Shown: piece after piece, positions 12,696 through 23,000 of the stretch
Layout: each line of letters starts with the position of its first letter
How positions within the stretch are numbered: position 1 is the first letter of the stretch
From: Gamarada debralockiae
Lineage: Eukaryota > Ascomycota > Leotiomycetes > Helotiales > Hyphodiscaceae
DNA length: 64,000 nt
Assembly (NCBI GenBank): GCA_002803225.1
Contig: NXFV01001132.1
Coordinates: 1-64,000, forward strand
Direction of reading: 5' to 3'
The notes under the pieces: model-generated
What the model was told of the DNA's origin: nothing
The model's input: only the letters and a program-made list of their open reading frames with translations
Databases searched by the model: none
Program-made: the position numbers and the translations under genes

Positions 12696-13223
12696 TTGTC
12701 GAGCCTGGCTTTTCCGTGGGCGAGGACTGCTCTTGCTTCTAGCGGTGTGCAAAATGATTGTCCCGGCCATTTGATAACTTATGCGCGCCTCGATTGGCTT
12801 CCTCTGCTCGTACAAGTTGCAATCATATGTGCAGCTCTACGCGCGGCCATCCGATTGTTCCACGAGGCATGCTGCACTCAATGTCATGCTCAGAGGTGTC
12901 CCTATCCTCATCAACCGACACTTCTCGATTCAACAGTCGATTCCTGCTACGGTGTCGGCTCTCCAACAAACGCAACCCTTTCCGACAAGCGGTACAATGA
13001 AGGAAGCATGAGGATTACCGATTTCATTGAGGGGAGAATGGAAAGAGAGGCCCTAAATCGTGGTCTGGACTGGCTGTTTCGTGATAGCAGCTGCAGCGGG
13101 GATGCTCAAGTGCGAGATTTGATATTGCGGAATACGGGCACATGGGACTCTGATTTTCTGCCGAAGAAGTCTATTCTTGGGGTGTTCAATTCTGATCTGG
13201 ATGAGGAGGATCGTGTAGCCTGA
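12696..13223 (+). CDS. Hypothetical open frame, doubtful
   Basis: A 175-codon frame that opens at a TTG; the first in-frame ATG is only at 13009 (MRITDFIEGRM), leaving 71 codons. The C-terminal part (ITDFIEGRMEREALNRGLDW, then ILGVFNSDLDEEDRVA at the end) looks protein-like. The first half overlaps two other open frames of 76-80 codons, so the open frame may be chance. A true gene would need an upstream exon that I could not find. No domain recognised. Confidence 0.2.
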   Translation: MSSLAFPWARTALASSGVQNDCPGHLITYARLDWLPLLVQVAIICAALRAAIRLFHEACCTQCHAQRCPYPHQPTLLDSTVDSCYGVGSPTNATLSDKRYNEGSMRITDFIEGRMEREALNRGLDWLFRDSSCSGDAQVRDLILRNTGTWDSDFLPKKSILGVFNSDLDEEDRVA

Positions 13224-13694
13224 AGGGAAGCAGAACTGAAGATAGGGACGATTTGTTCTCACTCATGTCGTTGATATATGTTGATATATCTTCTGCCAAA
13301 GAAGTTGAACGCAATTCATGAGGAGTCAAAAAGTCGATCAAGTGACGGAAAGGGAGGGGGAGAGACTGACACAGCTTGTTTACCCATAAATTTGGTCAAT
13401 TGACAGTTACTTTTACCGGCAAAAAGACAACGGGCAGGAATTGGTTGCAGGGCAAAAATTACTGGTAATGCGCTGCATCATTGGCCAATATTTATGATGG
13501 CTTGAAGCCTCTTATCTGCACCCCACGGCTAAGTGCCTACAACTGCGACCGGCAATGTTTACGCTAATCACAAACCCGGTCAGTGTTATCACAAGACGTG
13601 GGTGAGGAGAAAGCATTCTGCCTATAGAACTGAGCACTCTTCACGAAGTCGAGAAGTGGCATACTTCAAGTATTATTGACGTCGGTTACTTCCA
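13224..13694. promoter_or_regulatory. P450 promoter region
   Basis: No gene seen. Contains TGCGACCGGCA at 13544-13554 and the shorter ACCGGCA at 13415-13421, about 140 and 275 bp before the P450 start codon. Confidence 0.4.
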
Positions 13695-15473
13695 ATGACT
13701 GCTAATCATTTGAACATGTTGCTCCCACGTTACGCAGAACTTCACTTGGCCTTATTTTTGGGCATAGCATCTCATCTCTGCATTTTCATCCACGGCGAAC
13801 TTAACAATTATGCCCCTCACTTCGCCTTGTCTTTTGTATTTGCATTTCTTTCTACTGCACTTTTCTTCTATTCAACTGAAACCTCTATCCTTCCAAGTGT
13901 CACAAAAGCCGGCATCCTCATTTCATCCTATCTCTTTGCACTCCAAGGAAGTATCCTCATATATCGGGCGCTATTCCATCGACTGCGCAATTTCCCTGGA
14001 GACAGGTTTGACGCCCTCTCCAAATGGGGAGCAGTAATGAAAGCACAGCGAAATGGACAATATTTTTTAGAATTGGGAGTCCTTCACAAGCTGTATGGAG
14101 ACTTTGTAAGAATAGGTATCCTCAGTCTCAGTGATTGCTTCACCTAAGTTGCTCACTCACTTATCAACGAGGTCCTTCGGAACTTTCAATCAACAACGCC
14201 GCAGCCATTCGCACCCTTCATTCCTCTTCTTCCTTGTGTACCAAGGGACCATGGTACGATTTAGGCGGCACAAACTATAACGTTCATCGCACTCGAGATC
14301 GGAAAATACATGATCATCAACGGGGCTTCTGGGACACTGCTGCTTCTGGAACTGGTATGTCTTCCGTGCAATTTCAGCCAATGACATTCTAATTTATGTG
14401 AAAGCTCTGCAGAATTACGTCAAAAAGATCGAAGAACATGTTGCTGCTCTTCTTCCCAAATTTGACACTTCCCAGCCTGTGGATGTCAGCTCTGTCTTCG
14501 AGACATCGTCGTTCGAACTGATGGCCACGATTGCCTTCAGTGAAATGCCCGGGACGAACTCACATGAAGAAGTCCGCAAAATTCTGGACACCCTCCATAC
14601 TAACCAACGCCTCCTTATCGGCCTCGGTCATGTTCCTTGGATTTATACGTTTCAGGCATGGATTCCTCCCATAATCCCAAGCACAGTCAAGTTCAGAGGG
14701 TTTGCGACCGAAATGATCAATCGACGTCGGAAGCGGTCACCCTCAGTCCCAGATCTATTCTCGTACCTTTTACAAGCCGAAAAGTCGAAAGTGGCTATGT
14801 TTCCAGTTGATTGGGAGGCTCGACTTGCCATTGTGGCGGGGAGGTAATCCTCGAAATACTTCCTGCAACAGCCCGGATTCTTCTGACAGGCTACAGCATC
14901 AACGATTCGGCACTTCTCACGGCGATCTCCTTTTACCTTGCCACGAATCCACTCTCTTTATCAGAACTTGGAGCGGAAATCGCTCCACTCATCAAAGCTG
15001 GCGCATTCGACATGCGTCAGCCTCTCAAAGTGCTCGATTCCGTCATCAACGAAGCTATGCGTCTCCAGCCAAGCATCCCCTCAGGCACTGAGCGGAAAAC
15101 TCCTCCATCTGGAGCATGGGTCGGAGACGTGTATATTCCGGGCAACACTGTTGTTCGTATTCCAAACTATACTATTTGCCGTGATCCACGCTATTTTGTC
15201 GATCCAAATGCCTTCATTCCGGAGCGTTGGACAACTCGCAAGGAGTTAGTCATTGATAGCACATGTTTCATTCCGTTCGGTGTTGGACCCTACTCGTGCG
15301 CTGGAAAGCAATTGGGGTTGATGAAAGTACGAGCTGTAATTGCTGGACTAGTGGCACGTTTTCATTGGAGCCTGGCAGCAGGAACTGACCCGGAAGAGTT
15401 TGAAAGGTCACCAGGGAAGGATGAGTTCTCAATTGCATTTGGGCCTTGTTTTATTAAGTTCAAAACGAGATAG
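13695..15473 (+). CDS. Cytochrome P450 of the polyketide cluster
   Basis: A 539-residue microsomal P450 in four exons: 13695-14115, 14172-14354, 14405-14843 and 14897-15473. Introns are 50-56 nt and all phases agree. The N-terminus has about three hydrophobic segments (residues 10-95) before FPGDRFDALSKW, a layout seen in some fungal P450 families. Then come GPSELSI, the C-helix region CTKGPWYDL, the ExxR motif in INEAMRLQP, PERW, and the heme loop PFGVGPYSCAGKQ with ligand Cys482. The I-helix motif across the third splice site reads AGSINDS (residues 346-352) instead of the usual AG-x-(D/E)-T-(T/S), so the acid-threonine pair for oxygen activation is missing in this model. Likely a tailoring oxygenase for the PKS product. 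The exact reaction is not predictable. Confidence 0.88.
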
Positions 15474-15675
15474 CTTGCTAATAATGACTGGGTATAATGA
15501 TAATGAATATAGAGCAGTTTGATGACCGTCACTAAAATACTCGTAGCCGAAGATGAAAATGGTCTCCCAAGTATTGCTTAGATGAGTACCATCGTTGCCT
15601 GTGACTAGTCCTTGCCTGCTTTCGCTCTCAGCTCCCTGACTTAACTCCACATGAAGGCTCAATGAGGGTTATTTG

Positions 15676-16352
15676 ACTTACCGCACCATCTCATCGTAGG
15701 CTTCCCATCCCCGTTAACAGATTGATCCCAGATACAGGGGAACATCCCTTGCGCACCTGGATGGTATGGTCCCCCAACACCATCCGACACCGGAATCGTA
15801 ATGTTCGCCCTTCCTGCTGTGAATTCCATCATCGGGCATCCATCACATGGACCACCATCCGGGAAGCGTGCCAACCCAAACGTGTCTTCAAGCTCATACT
15901 TAATAAGTGCGTCGCGGAATTCATCGAGGAATGCGGCATTGAATTCGTAAGGCTTGTTGGCATCTGGTTTAGCGAAACTAAATTCGTACGGGTACAGCTC
16001 TCCTCCAACATAAGCCCAGGTCTTTGGGACGAGGCGGGAACGGATAGAAGGCTGTAGCTTTGAGACAAGCCACGGCGTGGCTACATTCTCATACTCGACC
16101 AGTAGTTCGTCAGGTTGAAGGTCAAAGTGACGGTGGGTGAGAGCCAACCCAATGTCTTTGTCGACAGCATGCTTCTGAAAGATAGCTCTGAAAACGTCAA
16201 CATTGTCCGTCACAAGTTGAGCATGATGAAATATACCTAATGAACCTCAAAGCTTCCTGGGAGATAGGATTTTCCCGAAACTTAGGGAATGATTCTGTGT
16301 CCATTGGAAGTCGATTGAAAACGACCTCATGCGGTAGAGTTGCAATGCCCAT
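15676..16352 (-). CDS. Uncharacterised protein between P450 and regulator
   Basis: Exon 1 is 16352-16237 (begins MGIATLPHEVV, ends ALRFI). A 49-nt intron (16236-16188) with a CTCAAC branch leads into exon 2, which reads RAIFQKHAVDKDIGLALTHRHF and continues to 15682. A GTAAGT donor at 15681-15676 follows, so a small third exon is possible; without it the frame ends at 15659. About 210 residues. Features include WAYVGGELYPYEF, a cysteine pair in GGPCDGCPMMEF and another Cys in MFPCIWDQ. No known domain recognised. It has no signal peptide. It lies convergent to the P450 within the cluster, so it may be a tailoring or auxiliary protein. An unspliced start at 16213 is less likely because the spliced form adds a protein-like N-terminus. 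Confidence 0.6.
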
Positions 16353-17145
16353 TGGGATGGTTTTTGTTTGATAAAGATTGTTGCTGAATCAATTGTTCTC
16401 GAAATGGCTCAAATTATCTTCGAATTGTGCTCGAGCTAATAGTAGAGCACTGATGGGCGCCCTCTCTCCCCCCCTTCCCCCCCTTTTTTGAGGACGTCAA
16501 TGTGACAGGACCCCCACCGGGTAGGTGCGGGGTATCAAATCGGTTGGTGGCCACTTGGGCTTTCAAATAGTCAGCAGGCTGCTAACTGGTGATGCAGCGC
16601 TGCATGAAGCCAGAAAGAGACACTTCGACCACCAGATCGGTTTCTCAGTCTGTTGAAGAGCAGGGGGTCTGGGTGTCATTAGCCCCCAGCCTTATCTTGA
16701 GGATCTGTCAGCACGATTGCACTTGTGGAATGTGGAATGCCCCACCAGAATGAAAACAATTGGCCTTGAGTGAATCAGAAAAATGCACTGCGGAGCCACC
16801 TAAAAGAACATGTGCATCACACACAGAGTTATTGGTTAGACAAGTCGAGTCTGACCTATAGAACACATTTGTTGATCCGCCCATGTCTTTTTCTTTTCCA
16901 TCCAAGGTCAATGAGGCTCATTGAACGGCTCAATGAGCCGGGGCAAACCGAAACACTGATTAAACGTGGGGGCAATTTCGGTGCCTTCTAGTAAGTTGAC
17001 CGTTAAAGCGAATTTTGATTGTTCCAGCTAACCTAGAGGCAACATCGGAGTGACTGCTAAGTTGATATCACTTCGATGCTAGCCATATAAGAAGTACCAA
17101 TCGTGCACCTCAGTAAGATTAGGTCAGTCTTTACCATGAGTCTGG
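16353..17145. other. Intergenic, low-complexity C/T tract
   Basis: No gene seen. Holds a C/T-rich run at about 16460-16490 on the coding strand of neither neighbour, and the upstream region of the unknown protein that starts at 16352. Confidence 0.4.
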
Positions 17146-19284
17146 TCACTCTTCGTTGACCAGAAGTTTGGAAAGAAACATGTACTCCAAAGAGTGTTGA
17201 TCATGCTCCCTGTATGGCTCGAGGCCACGAAAACCGAGTTTCTGTGCTGTGCAATGTTAGCAAGTTATGCAATAGTTTATGTGAAAAGTCCTGATACCTA
17301 AATCGATGAATTCAGTTTCAAAAGACTCTGCAAACGCTCTCGTATCTTCGTCCGGGGAGGTTATATTTGGCTTCATCCCAGTTGTGTCATCTGGAGGGCT
17401 TTTGCCAAAAGGGAGTCGACCTTGGCTCAATGCCCTTACATGACCGATAATAACTCGAGCTTGCTGAGTGTTCTTCTCTACAAAGATGCTTGGATCATCT
17501 TTGAGGGGCCATTGCATCGTCTATTTCCAGTTAATATATGACAACGCTATAGATGGCCGAGCGTACCGGATTGTTGGCAAGTAAAGGGTCGAGCTTCCAT
17601 CTCGACGTTTTTACCTTCCAACTTTGAATTATCCACGCGTCAGTCTCCAAGCAAGCGAGGTAAATGTAAGTCGCAAGATATGTTGATAGCCAGGTGCTCT
17701 GCTCTCGATAACCATCCCTGGAAGGAAAAATTAGTCGCTCGAAGTCGTCGAGTATTCGTTTTTCCAAGGCGTGTAGGTACTCCTCTATTACAGCATCCAG
17801 TTGCCACATCAAGGTTCGTGGCGTCACGGCAGCTCCTAGACCTGGGTGGAATTCGGATCCAATCGCATCGGCACCTTCGGAAACTCTCCACATATGGTCC
17901 ATCGCGTAGGTCATTTGAGCAGCCCACATTTTAAGGACATTTCGTAGAATCCTGCTCTGCAGAAAAACTTAGCTAAGACGCTGAGGCTGGAAGACACGCC
18001 AGACACTTACATCCTTCCTGGAGATATTCTGGGAGCGTTGGTAGGCTGCGGTGATAGTCTTGAGCCATATATGGTCTCTCTGCTTCCGAGCTTCATTTTC
18101 CAGCAACTCCGGGATCATTTTTTCCAGAAATGTGTCTAGATCAGCATGAGATACGATGCCTTCGTGCAAACCGTACGGACCAACTCGCCACGAGGACAAC
18201 GGGAGCTCAACTTCTGCGCTCTTGCGAAAGCTTGCTTGCTCCAGCAAGACTTTGTCAACTGGAACAAACTTGTTGACCTTTACGGGAAGTGAAGCTGAAA
18301 ACCCAATACCGACTCGGATCTGAACGAGAGGTTCCTGACTTGCTGGAATCCACCGTTGGACGTTGTCGAGCATGACATTGACACGAGTACGATAAACTTC
18401 TACGGCAATGTTAGCTTCATTTTCTGGAGAACATTGTTAAGAGACATTTGTAGAACCTTTCAAAAAGCCCATCTGGTCAGGCTTCGCACGTACGCAAATA
18501 GTCCTCCACCAAATTTTATTGGCACATCCTTCGCATGGGAATCCGCCAACACACTCCAAAAAGCGTCAGTGGAATCAGAGCAATGGAATGACATAGACCA
18601 ACATACCTTGCCCTTTTGCAATCTACATCGCACGCATGTATTTCCATTGGGTGCGCGTTTTCGAAGTCTGTTGTCGGTTCCGTTGGGTTTCGGACGCGCC
18701 ACTGGAGTGGACACTTTGCGCCTTTTGGAAGCTGTTATCTGTACATTTAATTCCATATTGGACTGCCAGACATCAAACCTCGCAAATCCAAGGGTGGTAT
18801 GGACATTTCTGTTCGCTTTTTTCATCTGCACACTCTTATCCGCGTGTTGGACCTGGCTGTACTGAGACTTAGGGATGTATGGGGGCTGGTATGCAGTAAC
18901 AGTTTCACCAAGCTCCATAAAGACGGAGCTTTGATTGACTGTGTTACCACCTTCCTTGGTTTCCAGTCTCGTATGCAGGGGCTCGAGTAGATCAGCCTGA
19001 TACTCAGGCAGCTCATCGCGTTGTGGAGGCGTCGGAATATATGGTGGCTGGTATTTGGCAGGAGTGTTCCCCTCCGATAGCAATCCCCATGCTAAGTCTA
19101 GATGCTCTTGGGTGTGTAGTGCCTGATGAGCCGGAGTAACACTCGTGGTGCCGTCATCGATGGGAGCATTGAAGGCAACACTATCAAAATCGAAAAATTC
19201 GTTTAGGCCGTCAAGTCCTGGAGCCAAGTACTCCGAGTTACTGTCATACGCATCCTCAAAACTTTCACACGTCTGCTCGAACAT
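17146..19284 (-). CDS. Zn2Cys6 transcription factor, cluster regulator candidate
   Basis: A 625-residue regulator in six exons: 19284-18608, 18553-18457, 18399-18011, 17956-17567, 17520-17298 and 17246-17146. The reading frame is kept throughout and ends in TGA at 17146. The binuclear zinc cluster is completed only by splicing: CVRCRLQKGK from exon 1 joins CVGGFPCEGC from exon 2, giving Cys217, 220, 227, 233 and 236 plus the first-cluster pattern C-x2-C-x6-C-x5-C-x2-C. A basic stretch (SKRRK..RLRKRAP) just before it may be a nuclear signal. The 216-residue N-terminus is acidic and proline-rich and repeats YQPPYIP twice. The C-terminal part (LKMWAAQMTYAMDHMW, YLATYIYLACLETDAW) matches the regulatory region of fungal C6 factors. 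The second intron has an unusual GTTCTA donor. It lies just downstream of the PKS on the same strand and probably controls the cluster. Confidence 0.88.
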
Positions 19285-20059
19285 AGCAGCCGAAGGTGAT
19301 GGAAGTCGAGTACTGGCGACGGTTTTTGTGTACCTGTGTGTTGGGTCTTACGTCACGAATTGTTCCTCAGAACCAAATCCAACAGAGGCATGGGGCTGAT
19401 TCGAAGGTAGTCTGAAGTGGAGTGTCAGCGTTGTGTAACGACGGTAGAAAGTCGCGCTGTCGCTGCGATTGCGAAGGAAAAATACTTGTGTTCATCGATG
19501 CTCTCCTGGAATACTGACAAAGATGAGAGAATACCAGTTAATAGGGCTGCGGCGACCTTGCCATAATATTCGCTTTGCTTCATGAGTTGTGTGCTGGCAT
19601 GGTATGGAGCTACAATTGGCTAAGTGGTTCCGACGTTGCATTAAAAACAGCCTCAACGGGAGGCGCAAGATGCATCTCGTACCACTAGAGCAGCGAACGT
19701 GCTGCTTTAAGCCAAGTTAACTACTGGTAATGTCCTACTTCTAATTGATAGGAATATTATAGAGCTACTTTAGCTGATTTTAGTATTTGTGTCCCAGTCT
19801 GATTCAAATACTTGTTTTAAGAACTAATACTCGAGACATGTCAGGAGTCAATGAGTCAAAATTGTCATGAAAAAAAGCTTGAATTCGAGAATAAAGAGGA
19901 ACTGAAATATGATCTCTGTAATATGAGAAAACAGTCAAAGAAAAAGGAAGGTCTACTAATAGTACACTGTTAAAAAAATTCATCGCTCATCAAATGAAGA
20001 CGGTATTTTATGCTCCCAACGGCTCCCACGCCTTCGTCTAAAAAATGCAAACAGCAAGT
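19285..20059. other. Intergenic between regulator and PKS 3' end
   Basis: Regulator promoter on the right of 19284 and PKS 3' flank. AT-rich from about 19740 to 20000. No gene or clear repeated motif seen. The TGCGACCGGCA motif was not noticed here. Confidence 0.45.
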
Positions 20060-23000
20060 CTACAGACCAAGAGCCCGCTTGATCAAATCAGCAACATCTT
20101 TCGTCTATCAAAATATTAGCAGAAGTCCCCCAGAACCTGTAAATTTGGAAGACTTACAATAGGGTCTCGCATCATCGAGAAATGATTCCCCGTCGTGGAA
20201 ACACACTTGATGTTCTTCCCCCCAACCAGCTTCTCCCATCCATTAGGCCCTAAATCAGTCCTATCATTCGACAACCAGTACATAGAGTTCGGCATCCTCT
20301 CGCCAGCATCCCACTCTAGCAGGTGAGAGTTCTCCTCGGTCACAATTCCATCTCGTGCCCAAATTGCTGTCGTCTCAGGCATATCTGCAACATCAATGTC
20401 ATCAACCTCAAGGCTGAGAATATCCGAATAATTGGTGAGCTCCCTCACCGCGGATGCGAAATGCGGAAGCAGCCATTTCGGAATCTTCGATTCGTCTCCC
20501 GTCCCCAGAAGGCCGATGGCGGCGCAGAACCTGTGGAAGGTTGAAGGCAAGGCCTCCAGACCAACTGGACAAGGCGAATCAATCAGAATGAGCTTCTCGA
20601 CTTTTTCTCCCTTTGCGATCAGTTGTCTGGTCATCTCATATGCGAGGACTCCGCCAGCTGACCAACCCCCTAACAAGTAGGGGCCCTTCGGTTGTCGCCG
20701 TTGGATCTCCTTCATATAGATCTGTGTCACGCCAGCCACACCAATAGTGAAGGACTCTGGATCTCTCATAAATGGACAGTTGAGACCGTAGACTGCGAGA
20801 TCGGCGGGAGCGATATCAGGGATCGTCGTGTAAGAAGTAGCAGACCCGGAACCGTCTGGAAGGAGAAAGAGAGTATGGGTTGCTGCCTTTGGATTCCCTT
20901 GGAGGAGGATGGATTTTGCGGAAGGATAGGAGGAGAGAGGGCCCATGATCGTTGCAGTGGCGATTTGTTGTGTTGGATTGGCTTTGATGACTGCTGTAGT
21001 GCGTGGGACTGGGCGTGGTTTTGGGGCACGTAGACCCAGCGAAAGCTCGATCTTCTCGACGCACGTATTTTCGATCAAAAGGTCGGAGTGCATTTTCAGA
21101 CCCGTTTGCTCTCTCAAGGCTCCCAAGATACTCAAACTCATCAATGAATCCATACCCATCGTAGCAAGATCGGTGTTGTCTTGGATCTCCTCAAGTTCAA
21201 CTCCCATCTCAGATGCGATGATGGATCGGATGGTGTGAACGAGTGCTTGATTCCCATCGAGAGTCTGATCTTCATCCTCAGATTCAATTTCCTCGAAGTC
21301 CTCGGTCTCCGAGGAGACGTTTGACATCATATCCGGCGTAGAGAGCCCAGAACTTGGCTCAACTACCACGGCATCGGCAGTCTCGAATTGGAGCAGATAT
21401 CGCTTGAGGTCGCCGACAGTGTCTAGGTCGTTGAAGACGCCACTAGAGATGTCAAGTCCAAGCTCCTCTCGAAACCTCCCAGAAATGCTAAGAGACATAA
21501 GAGAGTCAATACCCATGTCGGAAAGAGAAATGGGTTCCACGAGTTCCGAAATGTCGCATCCGAGCTCTTCGGCAATTATTGTCAAAGCCTGTCCAGTTAC
21601 CGACCGTCCATCAACAGGGGCCATGGGAGGTGCAGTTGTTGGCTTGGACACGACACTTCGAACGACCTCCTTGACACTGCTTTTCGTCTTCATGGATTTC
21701 GAGACTGTTTGCGTCATGCTGCCTTGCTTTGTCGGGGCGACCGAGCGAGCGGGACCAGCTTTGGATCTCGGAGACAGCAGCGTGTCGAGGAGGATTCGAG
21801 GCACACACTGGAATTTCAAGCCTCCAACAACCCCAATGATCTCGTCTCCCTCGAAGACATAGACATCTCCGGCAACCATTTGCCCTGCACCTGGGACTGC
21901 CTGCATCTTGACGTAAGACGAATACTTCTTGTCCTCCTCCAGGGTCTTAGCAAAGCGCATTGACTCCCATCCGTGGGATATGTAGACGTTCTTCTTGGAG
22001 TCCACAGCATCGTTTGCATTCATGATGAATCCTGAAATATGCGCCACACTGTCGATGAAGTACGGACTGAGGAAGAAGTTCCCATCCTTCTTGTTTGCTT
22101 GGAAGGACACACGTGAAGTTGCTTCAAGGCCTTCGCTGGAAAGAATGACTTCCTCCATGCCACGATATTTGTCGTCGTATTGCACGAGCGCGGCAAAGAG
22201 CTTATAGGCGAGCCCTCGGTGAATGAGGTGGATTCCCTTTCCACCAGCCTTCAACTTGTCAACTCGACCTTGGACAAGGAACTTCCGGCGCTCCCATTCT
22301 TTCGTCCACGATGTCGAGTCTTCGAACGTGACATCGCATTGAGCATGGTCAACCAAATTGCCATCAGTGACGCTCCGATATGTGACGACTGCTCGCGCTT
22401 GAGCGAAGTTTACCTTGGTCTCGATCTGCAGAATTTGCTTTTCGGAGCCGTTACCTACATTCAAGACGAGAGGCTTGATGACCTCCATATTTCCGACATT
22501 CATGTGAACTTCAGGGGTGCCTGTAGCTCCCTTGTAAGCGTAGTCGCACAAGGTCAATGCCATATCAGCATAGATCGAAGAAGGACAAAGTCCAACACCG
22601 TTGACCAAATGGCCCTCAATCGCTGCGCGCAAGAGAGGTTCAGCAAGATCTGACTCTCCAACGACCACAGCGGAGCTTGACTCGATCTTTTCCTTGATAA
22701 TTCTCTGAACGGTTGTTGTCGAAAAGCCCTTCTTGACAGCAGTAGCTTGTGGTCTTTCGCCCTTCGTCAAGCACCAGTTCTCCTTGTAGTCGATCCAGTA
22801 GACCTTCTCATCAAATGCGTATGATGGCAAAGATAGAACCTCATGTGAATCGGCAAAGCCATGGTGATATCCAGACCAATCGATATCTAGGCCGGCGTTG
22901 AAAAGTGTTGATAAACTGGTAGCGGTGGTTTTCCAAGCATCTTCGTTTCGGTTCAGGGTTGGGACTGCAGTAACCTCTTTCCCGATAATGGACTTTATCA

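Noticed and set aside
15659..16213. Single-exon model of the unknown cluster protein
   Set aside because: A 49-nt intron with proper branch and splice sites links a protein-like first exon at 16352-16237, and a GTAAGT donor lies just before the stop.
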